Assembly (NCBI RefSeq): GCF_023283885.1
Contig: NZ_JAKILA010000002.1
Span: 124,001-188,000, forward strand
Reading direction: 5' to 3'
Length of the DNA stretch: 64,000 nt
Origin: Shewanella basaltis
GTDB lineage: Bacteria > Pseudomonadota > Gammaproteobacteria > Enterobacterales > Shewanellaceae
Every line of letters begins with the position of its first letter. Position 1 is the stretch's first letter. Below the pieces are notes generated by a model, which did not search any database, was not told the origin of the DNA, and saw only the letters and a program-made list of their open reading frames with translations. Made by a program: the position numbers and the translations under genes. Shown piece by piece: positions 54,360 to 63,471 of this stretch.

Positions 54360-54962
54360 TTACTGCATAATGAGGCTGGTAATACGTTTTGCTTTTTCAT
54401 TTGGGATGGGAAAACTCAAATGATACTGGGCAATTTTCCAGCCTTGCTCGGTATTAATTAATGCACCAGTTCCTCGGCTTACACCGTACTCTGGGCTATA
54501 AAGTTGTTCGTCAAATAAAATGGTGTCGTCTATTTGCAATAAATGCCGAGATTGCAATTCATAGCGCCAACCTTTAGTGGGTTTAGCATAACGCTCAAAT
54601 TCAACCATATTCCATCGCTCTGAGCTGTCTGTGCCAATAAACACTGCCTGTGGGTGGTATAAACTGAAATAAGCACTCCAATCGGCAATGGCTGCGCTTT
54701 CGTGCAATTTATTTAATATTGCGCTTACGGTCTGACTGTCTGCTTCAGACAAGCCCTGGCTGTCGATATCGACTTGATGATTTAGATCTTTAATCACAGC
54801 CTGACTTTCTGAACTCACCTGTTGGCTAACCGCTGCGCTTTTATGGTCAGTTTGGGGATTGTCTGGCTGTTGCTCATTGTTTTGTGAGGCATGTATGTCA
54901 AATGCTGTCATGGTGGTAACTAACATGGCGATAAAACCAAGTCGGTGAATTATAGATTGCAT
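54360..54962 (-). CDS. Exported NTF2-like (SnoaL/DUF4440-type) protein
   Basis: 200 residues. The ATG at 54962 has AAGGGA eight bases upstream and gives a signal peptide (IIHRLGFIAMLVTTMTAFDIHAS). A polar Gln/Ser-rich linker follows. The C-terminal ~115 residues have the NTF2-like layout of an N-terminal helix (VSAILNKLHESAAIADWSAYFSLYHPQAVFIGTD) and a curved sheet (WRYELQSRHLLQIDDTILF, WKIAQYHLSFPIP). No catalytic residues can be assigned. mtfA lies upstream in the same direction. Confidence 0.7.
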   Translation of the reverse strand: MQSIIHRLGFIAMLVTTMTAFDIHASQNNEQQPDNPQTDHKSAAVSQQVSSESQAVIKDLNHQVDIDSQGLSEADSQTVSAILNKLHESAAIADWSAYFSLYHPQAVFIGTDSSERWNMVEFERYAKPTKGWRYELQSRHLLQIDDTILFDEQLYSPEYGVSRGTGALINTEQGWKIAQYHLSFPIPNEKAKRITSLIMQ

Positions 54963-55017
54963 AGTGTCCCTTAGGTTATTGATGTTGTTTTGGTACATTC
55001 TCTATACGAGCAATGCG

Positions 55018-55842
55018 TTATTGCCAATGTATTGGATTTAACTGATAAAATTGGCTTAATTCTTGGTAAAGTTGCTGATGTTGTTGGTAAAACTCAGCAG
55101 GGCGTTCAAAAAAGCTTTCGCTGATAACCGCAAAAAACTCTGCAGGATTAGTCGCCCCATAATAACTAAATAATGACGGTTTATGATGTGCAGCGCAATG
55201 CTGAAGTTGCTTAAACTCCTCGCCCAGAATGTGTGACCAAGAGCGATAAGCAGTAATATCACGAAGTGGTGGTGCGCCATTGGCTGCACCATCTTCTTGG
55301 TCCAGTTGATGCGCAAATTCATGAATCACAACATTGCTGCCATCAAAGGGATTTGCTGCGCCTTCAATGGTGCTGTTCCATGACAAAATAACCTTGCCAT
55401 TTCCCCATGATTCCCCCAGTAAAACATTACGTTTAGTTGACTGAACGCCTGCCGTGTCTGTGTGATTTTTTTCAACAATAAAGGCAGTTGGGTATACGAG
55501 GATCTGTTTTAAATTGGGGTAATAATCTGTGTGTCGATTAAGCAACAGTAAACAGGCCTGGGCGGCAATGGTGACCTTGACTTCGTCATTGATAATGAAC
55601 CCATTACAACCAACAAATTGTTTTTCATCAATAAACACCTGTATGTGCTTTTTGAGTTGTAACTGTAAATCGGTTGGCATTGCCTTAAAATAGGGAAAAC
55701 GCGCTTTGAGTATTGCCCGCCAGTGACTAGGAAAAGGGCGTGACTTAATGCGTTGACGTTTTCGTTGTTTTCGCCACCCTGAACTGGCTATCCATGCGAT
55801 AGCCAGCAGTGAAATAAATATTACAACCACAATCGCAGCCAT
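55018..55842 (-). CDS. mtfA: Zinc-dependent peptidase, MtfA family
   Basis: 274 residues. The zinc motif HEFAHQLD is followed by the glutamate region AEFFAVISESFFERP, the layout of E. coli MtfA (Mlc titration factor A), an aminopeptidase-like protein that binds the glucose repressor Mlc. Here the protein begins with a hydrophobic helix (AAIVVVIFISLLAIAWIASS), so it is probably membrane-anchored, unlike soluble E. coli MtfA. The length is otherwise normal. Confidence 0.9.
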   Translation of the reverse strand: MAAIVVVIFISLLAIAWIASSGWRKQRKRQRIKSRPFPSHWRAILKARFPYFKAMPTDLQLQLKKHIQVFIDEKQFVGCNGFIINDEVKVTIAAQACLLLLNRHTDYYPNLKQILVYPTAFIVEKNHTDTAGVQSTKRNVLLGESWGNGKVILSWNSTIEGAANPFDGSNVVIHEFAHQLDQEDGAANGAPPLRDITAYRSWSHILGEEFKQLQHCAAHHKPSLFSYYGATNPAEFFAVISESFFERPAEFYQQHQQLYQELSQFYQLNPIHWQ

Positions 55843-56011
55843 ATTTTGCCTTGGTATTTATCTTCGATAATCTATGTATGGGGGAGTGATGCTAAAAATT
55901 CAAGCAACTTGACGGGCTAATGAGTATGAAACAATAAAAACACTGGCAAACAAATAACATCTTGGTATTTGTCGCCAGTAAAGGGTGGGGAGAGTGTTAG
56001 GGGGTAGCCTA

Positions 56012-56428
56012 TTAATTTGCGTTGAGCTCGATTTGTTTTTGTTGCTCTGGGCTGAGGTTAAAGTAATGACAGATTAACTGCCTGATAAGTTTTGATTTTG
56101 CCACATTACCTTGTTGGCTCAATAATGTGAGTTGCTCAATGGCCGTTTCACTTAATGTATAGGTGCAGCGCCTAAACGGCTTATGGCTGTTTTCAGTGGC
56201 ACTGGCTTGTGACGGCAGTGTTTGCGGGTATTTACGCTGCAAAAAATCAATCACTTTGTTGGGCTGTGTCAGGTCATTGTGGCATAAGTCTACAGCTAAA
56301 CCTGTATCTTGCCGTGATTTGCCAGCCGCATATAAGTCTGCGGCAGCAATAAAGTCATCGATTGAGATGGCGATTGGGCGCTCTGTTTTACATAACGAAG
56401 CGTTTTTCTTGAGATCGGCGAGTCCCAT
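56012..56428 (-). CDS. ParA-associated ribbon-helix-helix-like protein
   Basis: 138 residues. The last ~50 (RCTYTLSETAIEQLTLLSQQGNVAKSKLIRQLICHYFN) look like a ribbon-helix-helix segment, while the N-terminal ~80 are not recognised. The ATG lies 41 bases inside the ParA gene with AGAGGA eight bases upstream, so the overlap is real and the two are translated together. It probably plays the centromere-binding (ParB-like) or regulatory role for the ParA ATPase; this is inference. Confidence 0.65.
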   Translation of the reverse strand: MGLADLKKNASLCKTERPIAISIDDFIAAADLYAAGKSRQDTGLAVDLCHNDLTQPNKVIDFLQRKYPQTLPSQASATENSHKPFRRCTYTLSETAIEQLTLLSQQGNVAKSKLIRQLICHYFNLSPEQQKQIELNAN

Positions 56429-57134
56429 AATTTCCTCTCAAATTCGTTATGTCAGCGACATTATTACGCTGATCGATAAGTTGTTTTGCATCTGTAATAC
56501 CTAATAATTCACACGCAATACTTCGCATTTCTTCAGTGGCTTTGCCTTTAGGTTCGAGTTCAAATACTGATAACCCGGACTCTTCACTGTCGTCATAAAT
56601 GTTTCTACTGTAGTTAACCGCATCGAGCACATTTATGCTGTACGTGCGGCAAACATCTTTTGCTTCGGTTATTCGATTCGCCTGGTTTGGCAAGCTTGGG
56701 CATTGAGTAATAACAAATGATGCCTGCATCTTGGGGTTTATCATCAAGCAAGTCGACACTATGTCGTCCATGTGGCTGACTGTCTTTAAATCGCGACGTT
56801 TTGGTCTAAGTGGCATAAGCACATGTGATGCCACTGACATCGAGGCGCGAAGTGCAAGGTTGTCTTGGCCGCCACAATCAACAATCACGTAGTCGTAATG
56901 TTGCTCTAGACTCAGTAAGTCATTGCGAATTTTGCCGTATAATTGCACACAGTTAATTGTGGGTAAACTGGGGTTGTTGTTGCGCGCCTGGATCCAATCT
57001 GACGTAGTGCGCTGGGGATCGCAGTCAACCATTATGACACTGGCGTGTGCTTCTGTGGTTAAGAACACCGCAATATTTTGTGCCAGGCAGCTTTTACCAC
57101 TTCCGCCTTTTTCTCCACCGACTAATATAATCAT
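56388..57134 (-). CDS. Orphan ParA-family ATPase
   Basis: 248 residues. The deviant Walker A GGEKGGSGKS, switch I (VDCDPQRTTSDW) and Walker B-type VIVDCGGQD define a ParA/MinD-type ATPase. It is not the chromosomal parAB of the origin region, which is next to gidB; here it is in an ordinary core region with an overlapping RHH-like partner. It may come from an integrated plasmid, or position a protein complex in the cell. No replication or mobility genes are visible nearby. Confidence 0.88.
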   Translation of the reverse strand: MIILVGGEKGGSGKSCLAQNIAVFLTTEAHASVIMVDCDPQRTTSDWIQARNNNPSLPTINCVQLYGKIRNDLLSLEQHYDYVIVDCGGQDNLALRASMSVASHVLMPLRPKRRDLKTVSHMDDIVSTCLMINPKMQASFVITQCPSLPNQANRITEAKDVCRTYSINVLDAVNYSRNIYDDSEESGLSVFELEPKGKATEEMRSIACELLGITDAKQLIDQRNNVADITNLRGNYGTRRSQEKRFVM

Positions 57135-57738
57135 CGAAACCGTCCCCTATACTCGAGTTTGTCATGCATATTCCATGGCCAAACTTAATGCCTGACTTAA
57201 CTGTAAGTGCTTAATATTGTTTCGTCAATTACCTGATTTTTGACGTTTTTTTATAAATGGCGCCAGTTCATTTTATTGACGCAAATGAACAAAAAGGCAA
57301 AAAATTGACAGCCTTGCTAGCCATTGTCAATGTTACTAAAAAGTTAAATAAGATAGTTACTTAGGAAGCATTGTGTGTTTTTTAGCCCATGATGTCTGGT
57401 GGTGGCGAGCAAATAGCAAAGCTTGTTGCGCAGGTTTATATGCCTTTTTTGTGCGTTTTTTTGTTTTGTTTATTCCAAATATGTATATATGAGATCGTTG
57501 GAGTGAATCCGTGATTATAAGGAGAGTGCCAGTGTCTCTATTGCTGTAAGGCCTACTGGTGAAACTCTTGAGCAGACACATTGATTTGTATTAGAAACAA
57601 ACTTGCATTGCGTATTCATTTGATTAAAAGCATTTGATTAAAAGCATTTGATTAAAAGCACATAAGCGCCAAAGTGAATATTGCCCTAAACCACATGCTA
57701 CAATGGCGTTTTATTTCGTCTTGGATTGGAAATTTTTG
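57135..57738. other. Gene-free region between parA-like and DUF3820 genes
   Basis: About 600 AT-rich bases, holding the leftward ParA promoter and a 3 x 14-bp tandem repeat (57617-57658). A 74-codon frame on the minus strand has no recognisable features. Confidence 0.45.
57617..57658 (+). repeat. Three tandem 14-bp units
   Basis: CATTTGATTAAAAG repeated three times exactly, ending 80 bases before the DUF3820 start codon. It is too short and lacks spacers, so it is not a CRISPR. Confidence 0.9.
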
Positions 57739-57951
57739 ATGAATGAGCAGCAACTTATAGAAGCGATTAATCAGACCATGCCTTTTGGTAAATATGCGGG
57801 ACGCAAATTATTACAGTTACCAGAGCCATACTTGGTTTGGTTTCATGCAAATGGGTTTCCGCAGGGTAAACTGGGTGAGCAATTAGCACTGATGTACGAA
57901 GTGAAACTTAATGGCCTTGAAGAGATGTTACAGCCGCTTTTAAAACGATAA
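57739..57951 (+). CDS. DUF3820-family small protein
   Basis: 70 residues. The conserved MPFGKYAGRKLLQLPEPYLVWFHANGFPQGKLGEQLALMYEVKLNGLE pattern is that of DUF3820, small cytoplasmic proteins of unknown function. The ATG at 57739 has TTGGA upstream; a frame-matched ATG 36 bases earlier gives a hydrophobic extension that is not part of the family. It is single. Confidence 0.88.
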   Translation: MNEQQLIEAINQTMPFGKYAGRKLLQLPEPYLVWFHANGFPQGKLGEQLALMYEVKLNGLEEMLQPLLKR

Positions 57952-58043
57952 CACGGTTGTAAGTGCTCAAGGATAAAATGGTGTGAGTTAAACAAGGTTT
58001 TATTTTTATTATATTGTTTTGTGCGTGTGTTTTATTAACCGTG

Positions 58044-58553
58044 TTAGCGCAATATTAATGATTTTTGCATATAAAACCCGGTAAAGGTCTGGCCGCGTTT
58101 TTGCTGATAACTGATTTGTTTAAGGGAAAATCCACGTTTTTCAAACAGGGCTTTTGATAAATACGATGCGTCAACACTTAGGTGCGAGTAATGCTGTTTT
58201 TCAGTCCATTGGACAAGCTGGTTTAAGAGTGCCGAGGCAATGCCTTGATGTTGGCAGTCTGGGGCAACATATAAACAGTCGATATAACCCCGATGTTTAA
58301 AATGTGTTTCGACACTGATAAACCCAACTAATTGTTGTTGATTATTTAATGCTAACCAAGCTCGATTTCGTTGATACCGTAATTGCCAAAATTTTGTCGA
58401 GCGAGGTGCTGCCGACCAGGCATCTAGTTTAGCTTGTGGGTATCGAGGGTGGTTAATCTGCTGCACTGCACTGTGGTACAACTCACTTACTTGTTTGGCA
58501 TAGCCATGAGTAAAATCAATAATACTGAAGTGCTGTAACTGAGTGTTTTCCAT
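58044..58553 (-). CDS. GNAT-family N-acetyltransferase
   Basis: 169 residues. The acetyl-CoA binding motif A is clear (DCLYVAPDCQHQGIASALLNQLV), preceded by VGFISVETHFKHRGYI and followed by the motif B stretch LFEKRGFSL. The substrate is unknown. The ATG is immediately after the T tract of a terminator, so no ribosome site exists in the usual place. A TTG start four codons upstream is inside that T tract. Confidence 0.88.
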   Translation of the reverse strand: MENTQLQHFSIIDFTHGYAKQVSELYHSAVQQINHPRYPQAKLDAWSAAPRSTKFWQLRYQRNRAWLALNNQQQLVGFISVETHFKHRGYIDCLYVAPDCQHQGIASALLNQLVQWTEKQHYSHLSVDASYLSKALFEKRGFSLKQISYQQKRGQTFTGFYMQKSLILR

Positions 58554-58580
58554 AAAAAAGACCAATCTAAATGATTGGTC
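58554..58580 (-). terminator. Terminator between the NrfJ-like and GNAT genes
   Basis: On the minus strand, an 8-bp stem (GACCAATC / GATTGGTC) with a 5-base loop is followed by TTTTTT. It ends the NrfJ-like transcript 31 bases after its stop and touches the GNAT start codon. Confidence 0.88.
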
Positions 58581-58610
58581 AATTATGTCGGCTTTTACTT
58601 GTTTTAAGAA

Positions 58611-58913
58611 CTATTTTTTGCTGATATTGCCCACAAACATGATTTTATCAAACGTTCTGTTGAGACTTGAGCTGGCAAAATCTGTCATCCACATTTGTTC
58701 AGTCACTTCAACCGTGTCACCTTTTTTGACCTGTGCCTGTGGCCCCGCAGCCCAATATGTTTTGTCTGCTTCTTTAATTTGCACATAGGTGTAACCACCG
58801 CCATTCATTGTATCGAGTACTTCACCTTGATGTAATGCTCCTTGTGCCCAAACCGAGGAGATCCCTAATGCTAGGGTTGCGGCAGCCGTCAGTGCAATCA
58901 ATTTAGCTTTCAT
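58611..58913 (-). CDS. Small periplasmic protein, NrfJ-like
   Basis: 100 residues with a signal peptide (cleavage near SSVWA/QG). The body EVLDTMNGGGYTYVQIKEADKTYWAAGPQAQVKKGDTVEV is a small OB-fold-like domain known from NrfJ-type proteins of Shewanella and other gamma-proteobacteria, some of which sit in nitrite reductase clusters. There are no metal-binding cysteines. Here it stands alone, ahead of a terminator. Function is unassigned. Confidence 0.7.
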   Translation of the reverse strand: MKAKLIALTAAATLALGISSVWAQGALHQGEVLDTMNGGGYTYVQIKEADKTYWAAGPQAQVKKGDTVEVTEQMWMTDFASSSLNRTFDKIMFVGNISKK

Positions 58914-59008
58914 ATTCGTGTCCTGTCATACAATTTAGAAGAGATCCCCACGGGATTACTTCAGCATTTAAGCATGTAAGGGACGTGGGGTCTGTGATCT
59001 ACCCCAAA

Positions 59009-59101
59009 CTCTTGCTCAGATGACTTGGCATCAATCCATTCGCCTCGATTAACACGTTTTTAACTCGAATAAATTTCAACCAGAAAAGATCAACAGGCCC
59101 T
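59009..59101 (-). repeat. Family C half element, copy C2
   Basis: About 93 bases. On the minus strand they begin AGGGCCTGTTGATCTTTTCT and share the following AGTTAAAAACGTGTTAATCG with the left half of copy C1. The other inverted end is missing, so this is a truncated copy. Confidence 0.8.
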
Positions 59102-59130
59102 AATGAGTGTTAGCTCAGCTGACGTTATTG

Positions 59131-60873
59131 TTATGGCTCACGATGGCTAATGTAATGAACATTAGCAAACAGTGTTTTGCCAATTAAATGACCGTGCTGA
59201 CTAACAAAGTCAACAAAAGCCTCGGGCAGTGTTTGATGCTCAATAGGCTGTTGCCAATGAGCATGCAATAAAGCGTCGTAACCCTCTTTACCGGCAGCGG
59301 TATAGGCGCTAGAAACACCAATATAGAGTTTGTTGGGGTCCAGTGGTTGCCAAGTGTCTTGTTTGTAAATTTCAATTTGAGTGATACGTTGGCCTTTTAT
59401 TTTTTTGCCATCATAGAAATATCGCAGCCCATAGGGGTAGGGGAAGCTGCCTGCACCTGTGCCCATGATGCCATTGTTAGTGGCGCTGTTGATTGCCGAT
59501 TCGAGTGCTTCTATAACGTACTTGCCCATGATTTGGTAAAGGGTTAGGGGTAATTCAAAGGGTAAAATACGCCCAACCACATCGGCTAGCGACAATTGTC
59601 CTTTATTTAACGATTGCCTTACACCGCCTGCATTATGTAACGCAAAATCAATATTAGGTTCAATGTGTTTGGCTGACTTGTACATGCTACGACTCACCCA
59701 TGGCGCAATTTCACTGCCGTGAGGTAAATGTTTACTGGGTAAACGGGTGTGAATAAAGTCGCGGGGGATGTGTGCCAAAATCTGGTTTTCTAACGCATCT
59801 AGTGATGGCCTGTATTGGGTATGGATGACTTGATGTATGTGTTCATCGTACTGCGATCCTCTCACACTTGGGTGAGAAAATAATTGCTTTATCAGTTTAT
59901 GAGACGTGTTGCTATCCACGCTTTTATTTCCATCAACATGGGTGACGGTAATGTGCTCGCCAAGCATAAAATAATTATTGCCAACAAGCTGGGTAACAGT
60001 TCCTACAGGGTCAAAAACGAGTTCAACAAGGCCGAGGGTTTCGGCATATTTTCCTGCATGTAATATTGGGGTGTTATTGATGGTTTCAGCATAAGGAATA
60101 TCACTTAGGCCTATGTCGCTCATTTGGCCTTGTAAAGTATGCGAGTGACCTCCGACAATAAGGCTGATGCCGTCAACTTGCGCTGCTAATTCGCGATCTT
60201 GGTCTAACCCCAAATGGCTCAATACGATAATATGATTGATGCCTTGCTGCTTTAAGCGAGCAATTGTCTTGCTGGTGGTGTCTATGGCATTGACAAAATG
60301 AGTATCTGGATCGGGTCTGGCAATTAGGCGCATCTGGTCTAATGTAATGCCAATAATGGCCATTTTTGTGTCATGAAATGGTTTGATTAACACTTTGGCG
60401 GTTTCGCTACTATCGTCAAAATCATATAGCATTGGATGGCCATAGAGTCTGCCAGCTTTTAACCTATCTTCATGGCTTAAATCCATATTGCCAGCTAACA
60501 CGGGAAAATCGATACGATTCAAAAAGGCTTGTACTGGGCTATTGCCCGCGTCAATTTCATGGTTACCGAGTACCATGGCGTCAGGCTTTAATAAATTAAG
60601 TAGGTGAGCGTTTGCCGCTCCCTTAAACTCCCGAAAGTACAAGGTGCCTTGAAAGCTATCGCCACCGTGAAGAAATAAAAATGGAGTTTGCTCAGACTCA
60701 GCCTGCTGCCTTGCTTTATTGATTTGAAATCCTAAACGTGCATATCCACCAGAATGTCCTTCTAGTTGATATGATTGTTGATTGTCGGTAAGCGTGAACT
60801 GTACGGGGCTAGGTTCAAAATTAGAATGCGTGTCGTTGATATGAGCAATAGATAAACGATAAGATTTTTGCAT
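59131..60873 (-). CDS. 5'-nucleotidase-like metallophosphatase without signal peptide
   Basis: 580 residues. The metallophosphatase motifs are present: IAHINDTHSNFEP, GGDSFQGT, LGNHEIDAG, VLSHLG and VGGHSHT. A 5'-nucleotidase C-terminal domain follows (HNAGGVRQSLNKGQLSLADV ... PYPYGLRYFYDGKKI). Family members such as UshA are exported, but this protein starts MQKSYRLSIAHIN with no signal peptide, and no better upstream start is evident. It is therefore cytoplasmic, or the start has been lost. The substrate is unknown. Confidence 0.85.
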   Translation of the reverse strand: MQKSYRLSIAHINDTHSNFEPSPVQFTLTDNQQSYQLEGHSGGYARLGFQINKARQQAESEQTPFLFLHGGDSFQGTLYFREFKGAANAHLLNLLKPDAMVLGNHEIDAGNSPVQAFLNRIDFPVLAGNMDLSHEDRLKAGRLYGHPMLYDFDDSSETAKVLIKPFHDTKMAIIGITLDQMRLIARPDPDTHFVNAIDTTSKTIARLKQQGINHIIVLSHLGLDQDRELAAQVDGISLIVGGHSHTLQGQMSDIGLSDIPYAETINNTPILHAGKYAETLGLVELVFDPVGTVTQLVGNNYFMLGEHITVTHVDGNKSVDSNTSHKLIKQLFSHPSVRGSQYDEHIHQVIHTQYRPSLDALENQILAHIPRDFIHTRLPSKHLPHGSEIAPWVSRSMYKSAKHIEPNIDFALHNAGGVRQSLNKGQLSLADVVGRILPFELPLTLYQIMGKYVIEALESAINSATNNGIMGTGAGSFPYPYGLRYFYDGKKIKGQRITQIEIYKQDTWQPLDPNKLYIGVSSAYTAAGKEGYDALLHAHWQQPIEHQTLPEAFVDFVSQHGHLIGKTLFANVHYISHREP

Positions 60874-60997
60874 TAGTTCCCTCTGTGTAATGCCAATATC
60901 TTAACGTATTAGGCGTAATAATGTCACCCGCAGACCACCTTAGTGACCAAACCTCACCCACTGATACTTTGTAGGTGAGGTCGAGATTGACCAGTGA

Positions 60998-62056
60998 CTA
61001 ATTGGTTTCGGTGTCACCGTAAATAACCAGTCCCTTGCTTTGAATACGGCGCTGCCAGAGTTTGCGAGCAAATGCTTGCATATCGGGGGCAATGTCTTTT
61101 GAGTCAACAATTTCAAGACCAATTAAGGTTTCGATAATATCCTCAATGGTGACTATGCCTTCGCTTGAGCCATATTCATCCACAATCAGTGCCATTTTAC
61201 TGTTGCGTTTAATCATGGTTTGAAACAAGGGCAATACGTCCACTGAAGATGGCACAACTAAAAGATTTTTAACATAATCGCCAATCGATGTATGCGGTGC
61301 TAAACGGGCATGTAAGATAATGTCATTACGATTGACATAACCGACCACGTTGTCTCTGTCGTCTCGATATACAGGGAATCGGGTAAATGGGCTACCTAAA
61401 TGCTGCTCAATAAATTGCTGATTTGTCATATTGACCGGCAGTTTAAAAATCACAGTGCGTGGCGTCATAATATGAGTGACACACATGTCTTTCATTGCAA
61501 GCATTTGTGTCAGGATTTGCGACTCTTGCTCGCTTAACTCGCCACTGTCTTTGGCAAGCTGATTCATTGCACTCAGTTCTTGTCGCAAATATGAATTGTT
61601 ATCGCCCTTACCCAGTAAACCTGTGACTTTCTGCGACAACCAAATCAAAGGTAGGGTCAGTTTTTCCATCCAAAATAAGCATAGTGATACAGTTGGGGCT
61701 AATTTACGCCAATGATTTGCACCAATAATTTTAGGAATGATTTCAGATAAAAATAAAATCAAAAACGTCAGTACAGCTGAAAAAACACCGAGCATTTCAT
61801 TACCAAAGATAATCGCCGCCTGTGCGCCTGCAACCGATGCTCCCATAGTGTGAGAAATCGTATTCAGTGTCAGGATCGATACTAATGGAGAGTCAATATT
61901 TTGCTTTTGTTTTTGTAATCGAGCGGCGACGTGTGGAGATTGCTCTTTTAGGTTGGCAATATAGCTGGGCGTGACAGAAAGCAGCACAGCTTCAAAAATA
62001 CTACATAAAAACGATACAGCAATAGCGAAAAACACAATTAAGAAAAGGGTTGTCAT
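60998..62056 (-). CDS. CNNM/HlyC-type CBS-domain membrane protein
   Basis: 352 residues. Four hydrophobic segments in the first ~190 residues form a DUF21/CNNM domain (FLCSIFEAVLLSVTPSYI, NTISHTMGASVAGAQAAIIFG). A CBS pair follows (MTPRTVIFKLPVNMT, RDDRDNVVGYVNRNDIILHA, DEYGSSEGIVTIEDIIETLIG). Such proteins are thought to move Mg2+ or Co2+; the old name hemolysin is misleading. The usual C-terminal CorC/HlyC domain is absent, so the protein is shorter than full-length members. Confidence 0.88.
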   Translation of the reverse strand: MTTLFLIVFFAIAVSFLCSIFEAVLLSVTPSYIANLKEQSPHVAARLQKQKQNIDSPLVSILTLNTISHTMGASVAGAQAAIIFGNEMLGVFSAVLTFLILFLSEIIPKIIGANHWRKLAPTVSLCLFWMEKLTLPLIWLSQKVTGLLGKGDNNSYLRQELSAMNQLAKDSGELSEQESQILTQMLAMKDMCVTHIMTPRTVIFKLPVNMTNQQFIEQHLGSPFTRFPVYRDDRDNVVGYVNRNDIILHARLAPHTSIGDYVKNLLVVPSSVDVLPLFQTMIKRNSKMALIVDEYGSSEGIVTIEDIIETLIGLEIVDSKDIAPDMQAFARKLWQRRIQSKGLVIYGDTETN

Positions 62057-62318
62057 ACAGGGAAAGTTAATACTTCCTCATGGCAGGCCACATAGCCCAC
62101 AGCAGAATATCACAAGCATTGTGAAGATAATCTTAAATTTTTGTATTTGCGGTAAATAATTGTGTTGTGTAACAGGGGTTACGACAGGCTTTGCAGATAA
62201 TAGCGGGCGGTGAGTTGTAAATCGAGTAAAGCTTAAATTAGATATACTGGCTAAAACGATATGCTACCTGTATAATTCGCCGCCCTGTTGCAGGTTTTGG
62301 TGTGTTGAGGTTAGGCAA

Positions 62319-63440
62319 ATGAGTGTAAAAAAAATCAATTTATTAGATCTTGATCGTAAAGCATTACGAGCGTTGTTCACCGAAATGGGTGAAAAACCGT
62401 TTCGTGCTGATCAATTAATGAAGTGGATTTATCACTTTGGTGTCAGCGACTTTGAAGAAATGAACAATATTAACAAAGTGTTGCGAGGTAAACTTGCTGC
62501 TAAATGTGAAATTGTTGCACCTGAAATTTCAAGCTTTCAAAAATCAAATGACGGCACCATTAAATTTGCTATCAATGTTGGCCAAGGCCAAGAAGTAGAA
62601 ACGGTTTATATTCCAGAAGAAGACCGAGCGACCTTATGTGTGTCCTCACAGGTGGGCTGTGCACTGGAATGCACTTTTTGTTCTACTGCACAACAGGGGT
62701 TTAACCGTAACCTAACAGTGTCAGAAATTGTCGGACAGGTTTGGCGTGTTTCGCAGTTTTTAGGGTTTCATAAAGACACAGGCGATCGTCCAATTTCTAA
62801 CGTTGTAATGATGGGGATGGGTGAGCCTTTGCTTAACCTTGCTAATGTTATACCTGCAATGGACATCATGTTAGATGACTTTGGTTTTAGCTTATCTAAA
62901 CGTCGTGTTACGTTATCTACGTCAGGTGTTGTACCCGCTTTAGACAAATTAGGTGATGCCATTGATGTTGCACTGGCTGTGAGTATTCATGCACCAAATG
63001 ATGAACTACGTGACGTGCTGGTTCCTGTTAATAAAAAATACCCTTTACAAGAGTTTTTAGCCGGTATTCGTCGTTACTTAGAAAAGTCTAATGCAAACCG
63101 AGGCCGTGTCACGGTTGAATATGTGATGTTAGATCATATCAACGACAGCACAGATCAAGCCCATGAATTAGCAAAACTCATGAAAGACACGCCTTGTAAA
63201 ATTAATTTAATCCCGTTTAACCCGTACCCGGGTTCGCCTTACGGTCGTTCTTCAAATTCGCGAATTGATCGTTTCTCTAAGGTGTTGATGGAATACGGAT
63301 TAACCGTGATTGTGCGTAAAACTCGTGGCGACGACATTGATGCGGCTTGTGGTCAATTAGCCGGTGATATTCGTGATAGAACTAAGCGTTTAGCAAAAAA
63401 ACAAATGCAACAAAACCAGATTTCAGTCACAATGGAATAA
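62319..63440 (+). CDS. rlmN: Dual-specificity 23S rRNA / tRNA A2503/A37 methyltransferase
   Basis: 373 residues. A radical-SAM enzyme that methylates C2 of A2503 in 23S rRNA and of A37 in some tRNAs. The cluster cysteines are C114, C118 and C121 ([16 protein letters not shown]), followed by [29 protein letters not shown] and [16 protein letters not shown] conserved C-terminal cysteine is at AACGQLAGD. The pilW gene follows 31 bases downstream, as in other gamma-proteobacteria. A TATAAT at 62271 is a possible -10. Confidence 0.97.
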   Translation: MSVKKINLLDLDRKALRALFTEMGEKPFRADQLMKWIYHFGVSDFEEMNNINKVLRGKLAAKCEIVAPEISSFQKSNDGTIKFAINVGQGQEVETVYIPEEDRATLCVSSQVGCALECTFCSTAQQGFNRNLTVSEIVGQVWRVSQFLGFHKDTGDRPISNVVMMGMGEPLLNLANVIPAMDIMLDDFGFSLSKRRVTLSTSGVVPALDKLGDAIDVALAVSIHAPNDELRDVLVPVNKKYPLQEFLAGIRRYLEKSNANRGRVTVEYVMLDHINDSTDQAHELAKLMKDTPCKINLIPFNPYPGSPYGRSSNSRIDRFSKVLMEYGLTVIVRKTRGDDIDAACGQLAGDIRDRTKRLAKKQMQQNQISVTME

Positions 63441-63471
63441 CTCATTGTTTGCATAGATAATAGGCTTGTAA

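Noticed and set aside
57357..57581. 74-codon minus-strand frame in the parA upstream region
   Set aside because: No family, no clear ribosome site, composition like the surrounding non-coding DNA.
57617..57658. Possible CRISPR array
   Set aside because: Three back-to-back 14-bp units with no spacers and no cas genes nearby.
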